Source: Desulfoscipio geothermicus
GTDB taxonomy: Bacteria > Bacillota > Desulfotomaculia > Desulfotomaculales > Desulfallaceae
Assembly: GCA_016841645.1 (NCBI GenBank)
Contig: JAENYS010000003.1
Span: 156,986-220,985 of the forward strand
Reading direction: 5' to 3'
DNA length: 64,000 bases
Made by a program: the position numbers and the translations under genes. This document shows positions 36,694-44,532 of the stretch, in pieces. Numbering within the stretch: the first letter of the stretch is position 1; each line of letters begins with the position of its first letter. The notes under the pieces were generated by a model that ran no database searches, had not been told where the DNA came from, and saw nothing but the letters and a program-made list of their open reading frames with translations.

Positions 36694-37626
36694 ATGTTTG
36701 AGCTAAATAATTTAGCCGAGGCCGGAAGGTTTTTCCTGGTTATCGCCGGGGAACTGATTTTATTGTTTATCGGCATCTCCTTTCTTGTGGGGTTGCTGCA
36801 AGAATTTATACCACCCGAAACTATCCAGAAAGTAATAAGCAGGCAGAAAAAATTCATTGGCAATATTATCGGGACTGCATTGGGAGCACTTACTCCCTTT
36901 TGAAGCTGCTCTACCATACCTGTCCTGGTGGGACTGTTAAACGCTCGTGCTCCCTTCGGAGCCACCATGTCTTTTTTAATTGCTTCACCGCTTTTAAACC
37001 CGGTGATCATAGGTTTGTTTTTGAGTTTACTAGGGTTAAAAGTTACCGCTATTTATGCCGCTATCACTTTTATAGCCGCTGTTTTTATGGGAATGCTGTG
37101 GGAAAAATTGGGACTTGCCGGCCAGTATAAAAAGGTGTATATCCAACAGGGCTGTGGTGCAGCCGGAGGGATGCAGGAACTGGACTTAACTGCTGAACCG
37201 GAACCGGACACTTTAAAAATTAAATTTAAGCGGGCCGGTGGGGCAGCCTGGTCATTGTTTCGACAGGTTTTTCTCTACTTAATGCTGGGCGCAGCCATTG
37301 GTTCTTTTATTTATGGCTTTGTGCCGGATTCGCTGATCATGAAATTGGCCGGCCCCGGCAATTCCCTGGCCATACCGGTTGCCGCGCTGATCGGCGTACC
37401 CATGTATATCAGAGCGGAAACCATCATTCCCATCAGTGCCGTGCTCATAGGCAAAGGTATGAGTATCGGGGCGGTAATGGCTCTGATTATCGGCGGTGCC
37501 GGAGCAAGCATTCCGGAATTAATTATCCTAGGCTCCATTTTCCGCCGCAAGTTGATCATTGCATTTGTGATTACCATAATGTCTGTGGCTATATTGGCCG
37601 GATTTTTCTTCAATTTGATATTTTAA
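36694..37626 (+). CDS. ArsP-like (DUF318) permease with in-frame TGA, candidate selenoprotein
   Basis: One continuous 310-codon frame is interrupted only by TGA at 36901-36903: GALTPF-TGA-SCSTIPVLVG, then MSFLIASPLLNPVIIG. The paralogue at 38408-39412 has TPFCSCSSIP at this place, so TGA replaces the first Cys of the CSC motif, the proposed metalloid-binding site of the family. About eight membrane helices lie on both sides with no frameshift. A hairpin with ACC/GGU and CC/GG pairs and a loop UGUCCU can form 11-28 nt after the TGA, fitting the loose bacterial SECIS description. GGAGGAGG precedes ATG 36694. Gene callers would report two pieces (36694-36903 and 36928-37626). Confidence 0.8.
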
Positions 37627-37681
37627 AAAGAAGTGGTTCAGTTGAGAATTTCTTCTGTTCCATTATTTAATCTAAAGCAAA

Positions 37682-37706
37682 GCCCCTGCTTGTTGGGAGC
37701 AGGGGC
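37682..37706 (-). terminator. Hairpin between convergent genes
   Basis: GCCCCTGCT (37682-37690) pairs perfectly with AGCAGGGGC (37698-37706). On the minus strand it is followed by TTTGCTTTAGATT, so it probably ends the minus-strand efflux operon and may also act on the permease transcript. Confidence 0.55.
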
Positions 37707-37712
37707 GAAAAA

Positions 37713-37952
37713 TTATAGCTCTTCCTCGATGTACTTCTTCAGAGCCTTTTTATCGGGCACCTTGCCGGATGCTTTAACCTTGCCGTTAACCACTAGGGCA
37801 GGGGTGTTCATCACCCCTGCGGCGAGAATGTCCCTTAAATCCTCCACTTTTTTGACATCAGCCTCCAGGTTCAGCTCGCCGTTTATTTCCGTGACTCTTT
37901 TATATAGCTCATTGCACTTGGCGCAGCCTGTTCCCAATACCTTTATATCCAT
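37713..37952 (-). CDS. Thioredoxin-family redox-active disulfide protein
   Basis: The 79-aa protein is a small thioredoxin/glutaredoxin-like fold with the active-site CAKC (GTGCAKCNELYKRV, residues 10-13) and the cis-proline region MNTPALVVNGKVKASG. Such redox-active disulfide protein 2 proteins usually lie beside DUF318/ArsP permeases, as here. A strong ribosome site (GGAGGAGGTGAT) precedes the ATG. It is the last gene of the minus-strand set from 39887, and probably supplies electrons or carries thiols for the permease and the selenoprotein candidate upstream. Confidence 0.9.
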   Translation of the reverse strand: MDIKVLGTGCAKCNELYKRVTEINGELNLEADVKKVEDLRDILAAGVMNTPALVVNGKVKASGKVPDKKALKKYIEEEL

Positions 37953-38012
37953 ATAATATCACCTCCTCCTCGATACGGTTAAAAGACAATAAACTTATAT
38001 CCTATAAGTTTA

Positions 38013-38348
38013 TCATTTTACTAGATCACTCACCGCTTCTGCAATCATTTCTTTGGAAATCCCACCGTGGAAGCGAGGCTGTCCGTTAAGGACAATCAGG
38101 GGAAGCTTTACCCGGTCCATGATTTCCACAATCTCAGGGTAATTATTCATCTCGCTGCTTTGCACGTCGACATACGTAAAGCTGATTGTTTCGCCAAAAT
38201 CTTGCACAAGTGCGTCTTTTAAAGCTTCAGCTTCTTCTTGCATGGTTTTCGAAGAGCCGCAACATGCGTCCTCAGTGGGTGGCCCTCAGCAACTGGATGC
38301 AGGCATAGGCGCGTTAGTTCCGAATATTGTGACACTGACTTTTTCCAT
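38013..38348 (-). CDS. Thioredoxin-like protein with in-frame TGA, candidate selenoprotein
   Basis: From ATG 38348 one frame runs MEKVSVTIFGTNAPMPASSC, TGA, GPPTEDACCGSS, then KTMQEEAEALKDALVQDFGE and a thioredoxin-like C-terminus with KLPLIVLNGQPRFHGGIS. TGA (38286-38288) directly follows Cys20, in the slot of the redox motif in thioredoxin-like relatives. With TGA read as selenocysteine the protein is 111 aa; a standard call keeps only 38013-38243. A hairpin (GAG/CUC, CGCA/UGCG, loop UGU) begins about 15 nt after the TGA, a suitable SECIS position. I recall NCBI naming a thioredoxin-like (seleno)protein family SaoT; whether this belongs there is unchecked. Confidence 0.8.
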
Positions 38349-38407
38349 TTCTTTCCCAACCTCCATTTATATTGTATTTAATCATACTTGCCATTGTTGT
38401 TAACGCT

Positions 38408-39412
38408 CTATATCAACAGGTAAGCGAAAGCATTAAAGGTGTAGCCAATGATAATAATGCCCACGGTGACAAGTCCTATAAATACCGTCAACAACCTCAT
38501 TTTTACCACTTGCTTCAACAAAATCAGTGACGGGAGGGAAAGCGCAGTTACTGCCATCATTAGGGATAAAACTGTGCCAAGTCCTACTCCCTTGCCCACC
38601 AGAGCTTCAGCAATCGGTAATGTTCCGAAAATATCCGCATACATCGGCACACCGATTAAGGTCACCAGCGGCACAGAGTACCATTTATCCTGACCAAGCA
38701 GGGCATTTATAATTGACTCCGGTATCCAGTTATGGATGGCGGCACCTATACCGACACCGATTAAAATGAACAGCCACACTTTTTTAATAATGTCCTGAAC
38801 TTGCCCACCGGCATAAGCTAATCGATCCCGAGCGGTCATTTCTTCCGGCTCGACATCAATTAAAGTATTGTTAAAAACAAACGGCTCAACATACTTTTCC
38901 ATTTTGGCATTATTAATGATGGTCCCGCCGATAACGGCCAGGATAATACCGATAACTACATAAGCGAAAGCAATTTTCCAGTTAAAAATGCTGGCTACTA
39001 AGATCACTGACGCCAGGTCTACCAAAGGTGAAGATATTAAAAAAGAAAAGGTAATTCCAATGGGCAGACCTGCGTTGGTAAATCCGATAAATAAGGGAAT
39101 GGAGGAGCAGGAGCAAAACGGTGTGACCGTACCTAAAAGCGCCCCCATTGTATTGGCCTTAATGCCGGTAAAGCGGGTCAGAGTTTTTCTTGTTTTTTCA
39201 GGCGAAAAGAAACTTTGGATATATGAAATAGTAAATATTAATACCGAGAGTAGGAAGAATATCTTGATCACATCATAGATGTAAAAATGAATGCTCCCGC
39301 CTACGCGGGTATTTACATCCAGGCCGAATCCGTTGGTAACCAGTAAGGTCACAAGGTCGGAAAGCCATTCCATCCTTAGCAGCTGATCGTTTAACCAGGC
39401 GAAGATTGACAA
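38408..39412 (-). CDS. ArsP-like (DUF318) permease, cysteine form
   Basis: The 334-aa membrane protein has about eight predicted helices and the family motif GTVTPFCSCSSIPLFIGFTN near residue 100, plus the second half-repeat VTLIGVPMYADIFGTLPIAE. ArsP-type proteins export trivalent organoarsenicals; other DUF318 members are uncharacterised. It follows the arsR gene at 39887 by 46 nt with a GGGGGCG site and precedes the two thioredoxin-like genes. The paralogue on the plus strand at 36694 carries TGA in place of the first cysteine of this motif. Confidence 0.9.
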   Translation of the reverse strand: MSIFAWLNDQLLRMEWLSDLVTLLVTNGFGLDVNTRVGGSIHFYIYDVIKIFFLLSVLIFTISYIQSFFSPEKTRKTLTRFTGIKANTMGALLGTVTPFCSCSSIPLFIGFTNAGLPIGITFSFLISSPLVDLASVILVASIFNWKIAFAYVVIGIILAVIGGTIINNAKMEKYVEPFVFNNTLIDVEPEEMTARDRLAYAGGQVQDIIKKVWLFILIGVGIGAAIHNWIPESIINALLGQDKWYSVPLVTLIGVPMYADIFGTLPIAEALVGKGVGLGTVLSLMMAVTALSLPSLILLKQVVKMRLLTVFIGLVTVGIIIIGYTFNAFAYLLI

Positions 39413-39458
39413 TAAAAACGCCCCCTTGATTTAAGTACGGTCACTAACGCTAACGCGG

Positions 39459-39887
39459 CTACCGGCCTGCGTAATGCCTTTGCAAGGCTGCCGGCCGCCG
39501 GTCCCGGATATGGCTATCTTTGCAGCACCCCGGCCCGTTTGAGTATTTATGACAGCTACTACTATTTTTAACAGCCAGCCAGTCTTCGAGATTCTTTAAA
39601 TCGTTCGTGTAAAAATCAGTTTGTCTGAGGTGATCAAAAACTATGCTTTCAAGAAATTTGTTATTTTCAATCGGAGCAAGGGTGTAATAAACCCACTGCG
39701 CACTCTTGCGGTCTGTGACCAGCCCTGCCCGGCGCAATACCCCCAAATGACGCGAGGCCTTGGCCTGGGAAATAGCAAGCACCTCCATAATGTCACAGAC
39801 ACATAACTCACCTCCGTAAAGCAAGTTGATAATTCGCAAGCGGGTCTCGTCCGATAGCGCCTTTAATCTTTCTACTATATTTTCCAT
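39459..39887 (-). CDS. arsR: ArsR-family metalloregulator with cysteine-rich tail
   Basis: The 142-aa repressor has the ArsR winged helix with the arsenic-type site LCVCDIMEV (residues about 28-36) and SQAKASRHLGVLRRAGLV as recognition helix. An unusual C-terminal extension contains SSSCHKYSNGPGCCKDSH, giving three more cysteines that could form a second metal site. It heads the minus-strand efflux genes. An 18-bp perfect palindrome lies 27 bp upstream of its start. Confidence 0.92.
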   Translation of the reverse strand: MENIVERLKALSDETRLRIINLLYGGELCVCDIMEVLAISQAKASRHLGVLRRAGLVTDRKSAQWVYYTLAPIENNKFLESIVFDHLRQTDFYTNDLKNLEDWLAVKNSSSCHKYSNGPGCCKDSHIRDRRPAALQRHYAGR

Positions 39888-39913
39888 AGATGGTTACCTC
39901 AAATGAATAAATT

Positions 39914-39931
39914 TGCATAATCGATTATGCA
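39914..39931. promoter_or_regulatory. ArsR operator palindrome
   Basis: TGCATAATCGATTATGCA is a perfect 18-bp palindrome, 27 bp upstream of the arsR start codon on the minus strand, where an autoregulatory operator is expected. ArsR operators typically contain such AT-rich dyads. Confidence 0.7.
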
Positions 39932-40015
39932 TATATACTATACACCCTGACTGGGTAAAATGTAAATACATTCGACCAGTCGGGTGACCTTTTTAAATTT
40001 TCGACAAAAAGGCTG

Positions 40016-40044
40016 TTGACACGAATATTGTAGGGAATTATTAT
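40016..40044 (+). promoter_or_regulatory. Promoter for the second arsR
   Basis: TTGACA (40016-40021), 17 bp, TATTAT (40039-40044). The leader of about 180 nt contains an inverted repeat GAATATA (40187-40193) / TATATTC (40211-40217) just before the ribosome site, which could be the operator. Confidence 0.5.
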
Positions 40045-40230
40045 ATAAGAAAATTTTTATATGACATATTTACTGCAAATCAGCCGGGACCCTTACGGGG
40101 AAGGTTGGATTTGCAAAATTGAGCCTTCCAATTGGGTTCAAGAAAAGCAGAAACTAATGGATGCTAAACGGTAAAAGTGCTTATCCGAATATAGTCGCTG
40201 CTCCGAACAGTATATTCTGGAGGAAAAACA

Positions 40231-40599
40231 ATGAAAAATGCGTTGGATTTTTTCAAAGTTTTAGCGGATGAAACCAGGCTGAAAATTATTATGATGTTGT
40301 CCAAACAGGATATGTGTGTCTGCGAAATCATGGAAGAACTGGCCATGTCCCAACCGGCCGTTTCCCACCATCTCAGAATTTTAAAGAAAAGCAAAGTAGT
40401 ATTAGATGATAAAGATGGTCGCTGGGTATTTTATTCCTTAAATAAAAAGATATTTACCCAACAGTTGGCAGCTATAACCAGTGGTTTGTTTGCACAAATA
40501 GCCGACAACCTGGAAAACCGGCAGACGCAGCGTAATTACGGTGCTTGTTTGCGCATTGAAAACGAAATGGAGCCTTTTAACAATAAAAAAGTAAATTAA
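40231..40599 (+). CDS. ArsR-family metalloregulator, second copy
   Basis: The 122-aa protein has the same fold as the one at 39459: ADETRLKIIMMLSKQDMCVC with the CVC metal site, then MSQPAVSHHLRILKKSKVV. The start is ATG 40231 behind TGGAGGA. It is transcribed away from the arsR/permease set across a 343-bp gap. No transporter follows it directly; the next gene is an ECF sigma factor, so its target may be the divergent efflux genes or lie elsewhere. Confidence 0.9.
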   Translation: MKNALDFFKVLADETRLKIIMMLSKQDMCVCEIMEELAMSQPAVSHHLRILKKSKVVLDDKDGRWVFYSLNKKIFTQQLAAITSGLFAQIADNLENRQTQRNYGACLRIENEMEPFNNKKVN

Positions 40600-40747
40600 A
40601 TTGTAAAAAAGCGTAAAGAACGAAGGAGACGAAGTTGAGCTTTGAGCGTTTTGTTGTGTTTTGTCAAATGGTGGTTGTCAAATGTGAAGGTCTGACCCCC
40701 AAATGTACAAATGCAAGAACCGAAGCTCCGGAGGGGGTGATGTTTCT

Positions 40748-41305
40748 ATGATTATGTGTGTTGAGAAAATATGGGAAAAGTTTAGTATGCCTTTGAGGGG
40801 TTTTATTAAAAGACGAGTTGATAACGACCAGGATGTCGAGGATATTCTGCAAAATGTGTTTTATAAGATTAATAACAACCTTAGTAGTTTAAATGAAACC
40901 GACAAGATCCATGCATGGGTTTATACAATTACTAAGAATGCTATCGCTGATTTTTATAGAACGCAAAAATATAAATCTTATACCGTAGAATTACCGGATA
41001 CAATTATAAGTGAGACTCAGGATGAAAAAACTGCAAATGAAGAAATTGCACAATGTTTAAAAACCATGATTCAATATTTACCCGAAAAATATAAACAGGC
41101 ACTGATATTAACGGAATTCCATAATATGACTCAGAAGGAACTGGGGGAAAGGATGGGTTTATCGGTGTCCGGGGCGAAGTCGAGGGTTCAAAGGGCGCGT
41201 GGAAAGTTGAAGGAAATGCTTTTTGACTGCTGTTATCTGGAATTTGACCGTTTAGGAAATGTAATTGATTATAGACATAAATATTCTGACTGCAAATTTT
41301 GCTAA
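40748..41305 (+). CDS. ECF-type RNA polymerase sigma factor, SigZ-like
   Basis: The 185-aa protein has sigma region 2 (FIKRRVDNDQDVEDILQNVF, then IHAWVYTITKNAIADFYR) and region 4 (LPEKYKQALILTEFHNMTQK, ELGERMGLSVSGAKSRVQRA). This and the C-terminal cysteine-ended tail (CCYLEF...DCKFC) resemble SigZ. ATG 40748 has GGAGGGGGTGAT upstream. A longer in-frame start at 40703 lacks one. No anti-sigma gene is adjacent. Cysteines near the C-terminus may allow direct redox sensing. Confidence 0.88.
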   Translation: MIMCVEKIWEKFSMPLRGFIKRRVDNDQDVEDILQNVFYKINNNLSSLNETDKIHAWVYTITKNAIADFYRTQKYKSYTVELPDTIISETQDEKTANEEIAQCLKTMIQYLPEKYKQALILTEFHNMTQKELGERMGLSVSGAKSRVQRARGKLKEMLFDCCYLEFDRLGNVIDYRHKYSDCKFC

Positions 41306-41428
41306 AATATAGGTTAGCAAAATATTTTTTTATTTAAGCTCAACTTTAGAGGATTATGCAAATATAGTCGAATTATAAATATATATGTAGCGGATTTAAT
41401 ATCAAACCTGATGGAGGTGCTGCTGCCC

Positions 41429-42604
41429 GTGTTTATTAAATTCTTTTATGAGCTGAGAAATGTGGGTGTGCCTGTTTCAGTAAACGAGTGGCTGACCTTG
41501 ATGGAAGCTCTGAACAAGGGAATGGGGATTTCCAATCTTAGCGAGTTTTACCTGGTGGCCCGTTCAATCTTAGTCAAGAGTGAAATTCAATTTGATAATT
41601 ATGACCTTGCCTTCCAAAATTACTTTAGCGGCATTGAAACGCAGGCTGATTTGGTTAGCGAGGCTTTAGATTGGTTGTATAATGGGTTGCCACCTCAGGT
41701 AAAAGCTCAGGAGTTTCAGACACTGCCCCAGGAAACAAAACCAACTGAAAAAAAGCAGCGCGTAAACGCGAACTTTCGCCAGGATGGCAATGCTGCGGCT
41801 AAAAACGCCGGGTGGCGGCGTGGTGGTTCTAACCCGAAAGGAGTGCGCATTGGCGGCGCACCCGGCAATTTTACTGCGATACAAGTAGCAGCCCGGAGGA
41901 ACTACCGGGGATATCGTGGTGATCTTATTCTAGGCGTAAGGAAATTCGAAGCAGCTTTACGAGTCTTACGCCAGCTAACCAATCAACATGAAGGCCTAAA
42001 GAATGATTTGGATATAAACGGCACTATTGATAAAACCTGTCGTAATGCCGGCCGGTTGGAGCTAGTTTGGGACCGCCCGCGTAAAAACAACTTGAAAATA
42101 TTGCTTTTGATGGACTCCGGCGGCTCAATGGATATGCATATCAACCTTTGCAGCCGGCTATTTACGGCATTTAAACGCTCGAGTCATTTAAAGGAACTAA
42201 AGATTTATTATTTCCATAATTGTATTTATGATTATATTTATGAGAAGCCGAATTGTAGTGAGGAAGATGCTATTACAACATATGATTTTTTGCATAAGTT
42301 TGATTCTAATTACCGCTTAATTATTATCGGTGACGCAAGCATGGCCGAGAGTGAATTGGTGGCGGTAAACGGAGCTATCGACCATGATAACATGAATAAT
42401 GAACCGGGGTTGGTCTGGCTGGAGCGTTTTGCCAAGCATTTTGACCATAATGTTTGGCTTAATCCTATACCTGCCGGGGGATGGGATGAACAAATGAACT
42501 ACCGGGCGCGTTCCATTACGATGGTCCGCAAATTGTTTCCCATGTTTGAGTTGTCGATAAGCGGGCTGGAGCAGGCGGTAAAACAAATTAAGGTAAGAAG
42601 ATGA
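41429..42604 (+). CDS. VWA-domain protein, second CoxE-like family member
   Basis: GTG 41429 is ten bases after GGAGGTG; ATG 41411 would overlap that site. The 391-aa product starts with a helical region (FIKFFYELRNVGVPVSVNEW) and has a basic glycine-rich linker (GWRRGGSNPKGVRIGGAPGN). The VWA domain has an altered MIDAS motif, LLMDSGGSMDMH, near residue 228. It carries no MoxR gene of its own. The MoxR at 32364 is 9 kb away and has its own VWA partner. Confidence 0.85.
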   Translation: MFIKFFYELRNVGVPVSVNEWLTLMEALNKGMGISNLSEFYLVARSILVKSEIQFDNYDLAFQNYFSGIETQADLVSEALDWLYNGLPPQVKAQEFQTLPQETKPTEKKQRVNANFRQDGNAAAKNAGWRRGGSNPKGVRIGGAPGNFTAIQVAARRNYRGYRGDLILGVRKFEAALRVLRQLTNQHEGLKNDLDINGTIDKTCRNAGRLELVWDRPRKNNLKILLLMDSGGSMDMHINLCSRLFTAFKRSSHLKELKIYYFHNCIYDYIYEKPNCSEEDAITTYDFLHKFDSNYRLIIIGDASMAESELVAVNGAIDHDNMNNEPGLVWLERFAKHFDHNVWLNPIPAGGWDEQMNYRARSITMVRKLFPMFELSISGLEQAVKQIKVRR

Positions 42605-42720
42605 CAATTGTATCATTTGCAAAAAACGTAATCCAATGCACCTGTTGGTCCAATGTTGATTGTGTTGGTGCATTAGTGCACCAACCCGTAGTTCAATAGA
42701 TGTCTTTTTTTTGCGTTCTT

Positions 42721-42938
42721 CTGGTTAATGAAACCGTTAAGGGTTGTATTTTGCCGTTTAGGGTTAATAGCATACCATTCGTGGATTGTTAATTCAAATG
42801 GTCGAGGTTTTGCAACATTTTTTTACGATAATAAACAATTTAATACTATTTCTGAATTTTGTTTTAAATCGGGGAAGGGGGCAAGTGGTTTTACAACACG
42901 CTTATTTAAACAATATATAAATAACTAAAAGGGAGGAT
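42721..42938 (+). promoter_or_regulatory. Leader of the first CoA-transferase, repeated before the second
   Basis: The stretch upstream of 42939 resembles that upstream of 44533: CCGTT blocks, CATACCATT (42771-42779 here, 44359-44367 there) facing AAATGG about 20 nt later, then an AT-rich zone. The facing ACCATT/AATGGT half-sites (42774-42802) could be an operator. The 66-codon ORF across it is not believable as a gene. Otherwise the 42605-42938 gap holds nothing. Confidence 0.45.
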
Positions 42939-44237
42939 ATGAGTTTGGACGCACAACAAATGTATAAAGAGAAGTTTCGTACCCAGGAAGAAGCAGCTAA
43001 GTTAATTAAATCGGGCGACTTGATTTACACACCATCAGCTTCTAATGAACCTGCTGATCTCTGGGAGGCTATAGCTAACCGGGCGGATGAGTTGGAAGGT
43101 GTAAGAGTCAGGCAATTCTTGACCAGGCGCGGTCACAAATATTTAGATCCATCTTTTTCTAAGCATATTTTTGTAGAATCTATGTTTGTTACCGGGCCGA
43201 TCAGAAAACAGATTCACGCTGGTCATGCTACCTATATGCCTTGGAACTTCAGCGACATGCCCGCTATGGTCAGGCAGAGTGGTTGTGATGTACTGATGCT
43301 TGCTGCTACTCCAATGGACGAACGCGGATATTTTTGTTTTGGCTTGGGCTGTGACTATACGCCTGCCGCAATTGAAGTTGCCAAGAAAATTATTGTGGAA
43401 GTTAACCCCAATATACCCTGGACCGGTGGTTATAACAAAATTCACATTTCCCAGGTAGATGTCGTTTGTGAGAGCAATGCTCCGTTATTTGAACTAGAAC
43501 AACCCACGATATCTGCCATGGATGAAAAGATCGCTGCCCCTATAGCTGAGCGTATTACAGACGGTTCCACACTTCAAGTAGGTATAGGCGGTATTCCCGC
43601 TGCGGTATGCAAGTACATGACCCACAGAAAAGATCTTGGTATGCATACTGAGCTGGTCACCGACTACATTGGCGAAATGATGGAAAGCGGTTGCATGAAC
43701 GGCAGCAAAAAGACAATTCATAAGGGCAAGGTTATCGCTACTATCGTCGAAGGCACCAAGAAATGTTTCGATTATATTGCTAATCATCCTGCTATTGAAT
43801 TCCATCCGGTGGATTATACTAATAATCCTTACATTATTGCTCAAAACAGTAAAATGGTCAGTATCAACGGTACTATTGAGGTTGACTTATTTGGGCAATG
43901 CTGCTCTGAAACTATGGGCCCCAAAATTTATGGAGGAATTGGCGGCCAGCTCGATTTTGCCAGGGGCTGCACAATGTGCCCGGATGGTCAAGGGTTTATC
44001 GTTCTGAGCTCTACGACAAAAAATGATACTATAACCAAGATTGTTCCTACTTTGACTCCCGGTGCCGTTGTGTCTACAACTCGGACCTTGGTTGATCATG
44101 TAGTGACTGAGTACGGTTGTGTTAAACTTCGTGATAAATCCATGATGGAAAGGGCCAAGTTAATGATCAGCATAGCCCATCCCAATTTCCGCGAGATGCT
44201 GACTTTCGAAGCCAAGAAAATGAATCTTATTGTCTAG
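42939..44237 (+). CDS. Acetyl-CoA hydrolase/transferase family CoA-transferase, copy 1
   Basis: The 432-aa protein belongs to the acetyl-CoA hydrolase/4-hydroxybutyrate CoA-transferase family, which moves CoA between acetyl-CoA and organic acids such as butyrate, propionate or 4-hydroxybutyrate. Signatures are LQVGIGGIPAAVCKYM, MHTELVTDYIGEMMESG, SINGTIEVDLFGQCCSE and YGGIGGQLDFARG. A GGGAGGA site precedes ATG 42939. The second copy, 296 nt downstream, shares most residues. The true acyl substrate cannot be told from the sequence. Confidence 0.92.
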   Translation: MSLDAQQMYKEKFRTQEEAAKLIKSGDLIYTPSASNEPADLWEAIANRADELEGVRVRQFLTRRGHKYLDPSFSKHIFVESMFVTGPIRKQIHAGHATYMPWNFSDMPAMVRQSGCDVLMLAATPMDERGYFCFGLGCDYTPAAIEVAKKIIVEVNPNIPWTGGYNKIHISQVDVVCESNAPLFELEQPTISAMDEKIAAPIAERITDGSTLQVGIGGIPAAVCKYMTHRKDLGMHTELVTDYIGEMMESGCMNGSKKTIHKGKVIATIVEGTKKCFDYIANHPAIEFHPVDYTNNPYIIAQNSKMVSINGTIEVDLFGQCCSETMGPKIYGGIGGQLDFARGCTMCPDGQGFIVLSSTTKNDTITKIVPTLTPGAVVSTTRTLVDHVVTEYGCVKLRDKSMMERAKLMISIAHPNFREMLTFEAKKMNLIV

Positions 44238-44250
44238 TTGGTTAAAGTGA

Positions 44251-44280
44251 AAAGCGCCTCGTTTGAGGCGCTTTTTTTTA
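44251..44280 (+). terminator. Terminator after CoA-transferase copy 1
   Basis: AAAGCGCCTC (44251-44260) pairs with GAGGCGCTTT (44265-44274), loop GTTT, followed by a T tract. It separates the two tandem copies. Confidence 0.9.
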
Positions 44281-44358
44281 ATGCCGTTTCAGTGTTGGGA
44301 CTATACAATGTCTAACAAAACTGTTAGCTGGTGTATTTTAACCGTTGGCCGCTAAAAT

Positions 44359-44419
44359 CATACCATTTAGCAATTTTTGGTGAAATGGCCATTGTTTTTT
44401 TAGTGTATTTTACTATAAT
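44359..44419 (+). promoter_or_regulatory. Leader and promoter of CoA-transferase copy 2
   Basis: CATACCATTT (44359-44368) faces AAATGG (44383-44388), as in the leader of copy 1. TATAAT (44414-44419) with TTGTTT 16 bp upstream is a plausible promoter. The conserved half-sites suggest both copies share a regulator. Confidence 0.45.
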
Positions 44420-44532
44420 ATATAATTAAATACTTTCTGAATATTTTTTAAAATTAAGGAAAGGAGGTAAGAGTTTAGAATACACTTATATAAATAATAT
44501 ATAAATACACAATAAAAATGGAGGTTGAGGAA

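Noticed and set aside
42728..42928. 66-codon ORF upstream of CoA-transferase copy 1
   Set aside because: No ribosome site; the DNA is a leader shared in non-coding form with copy 2.
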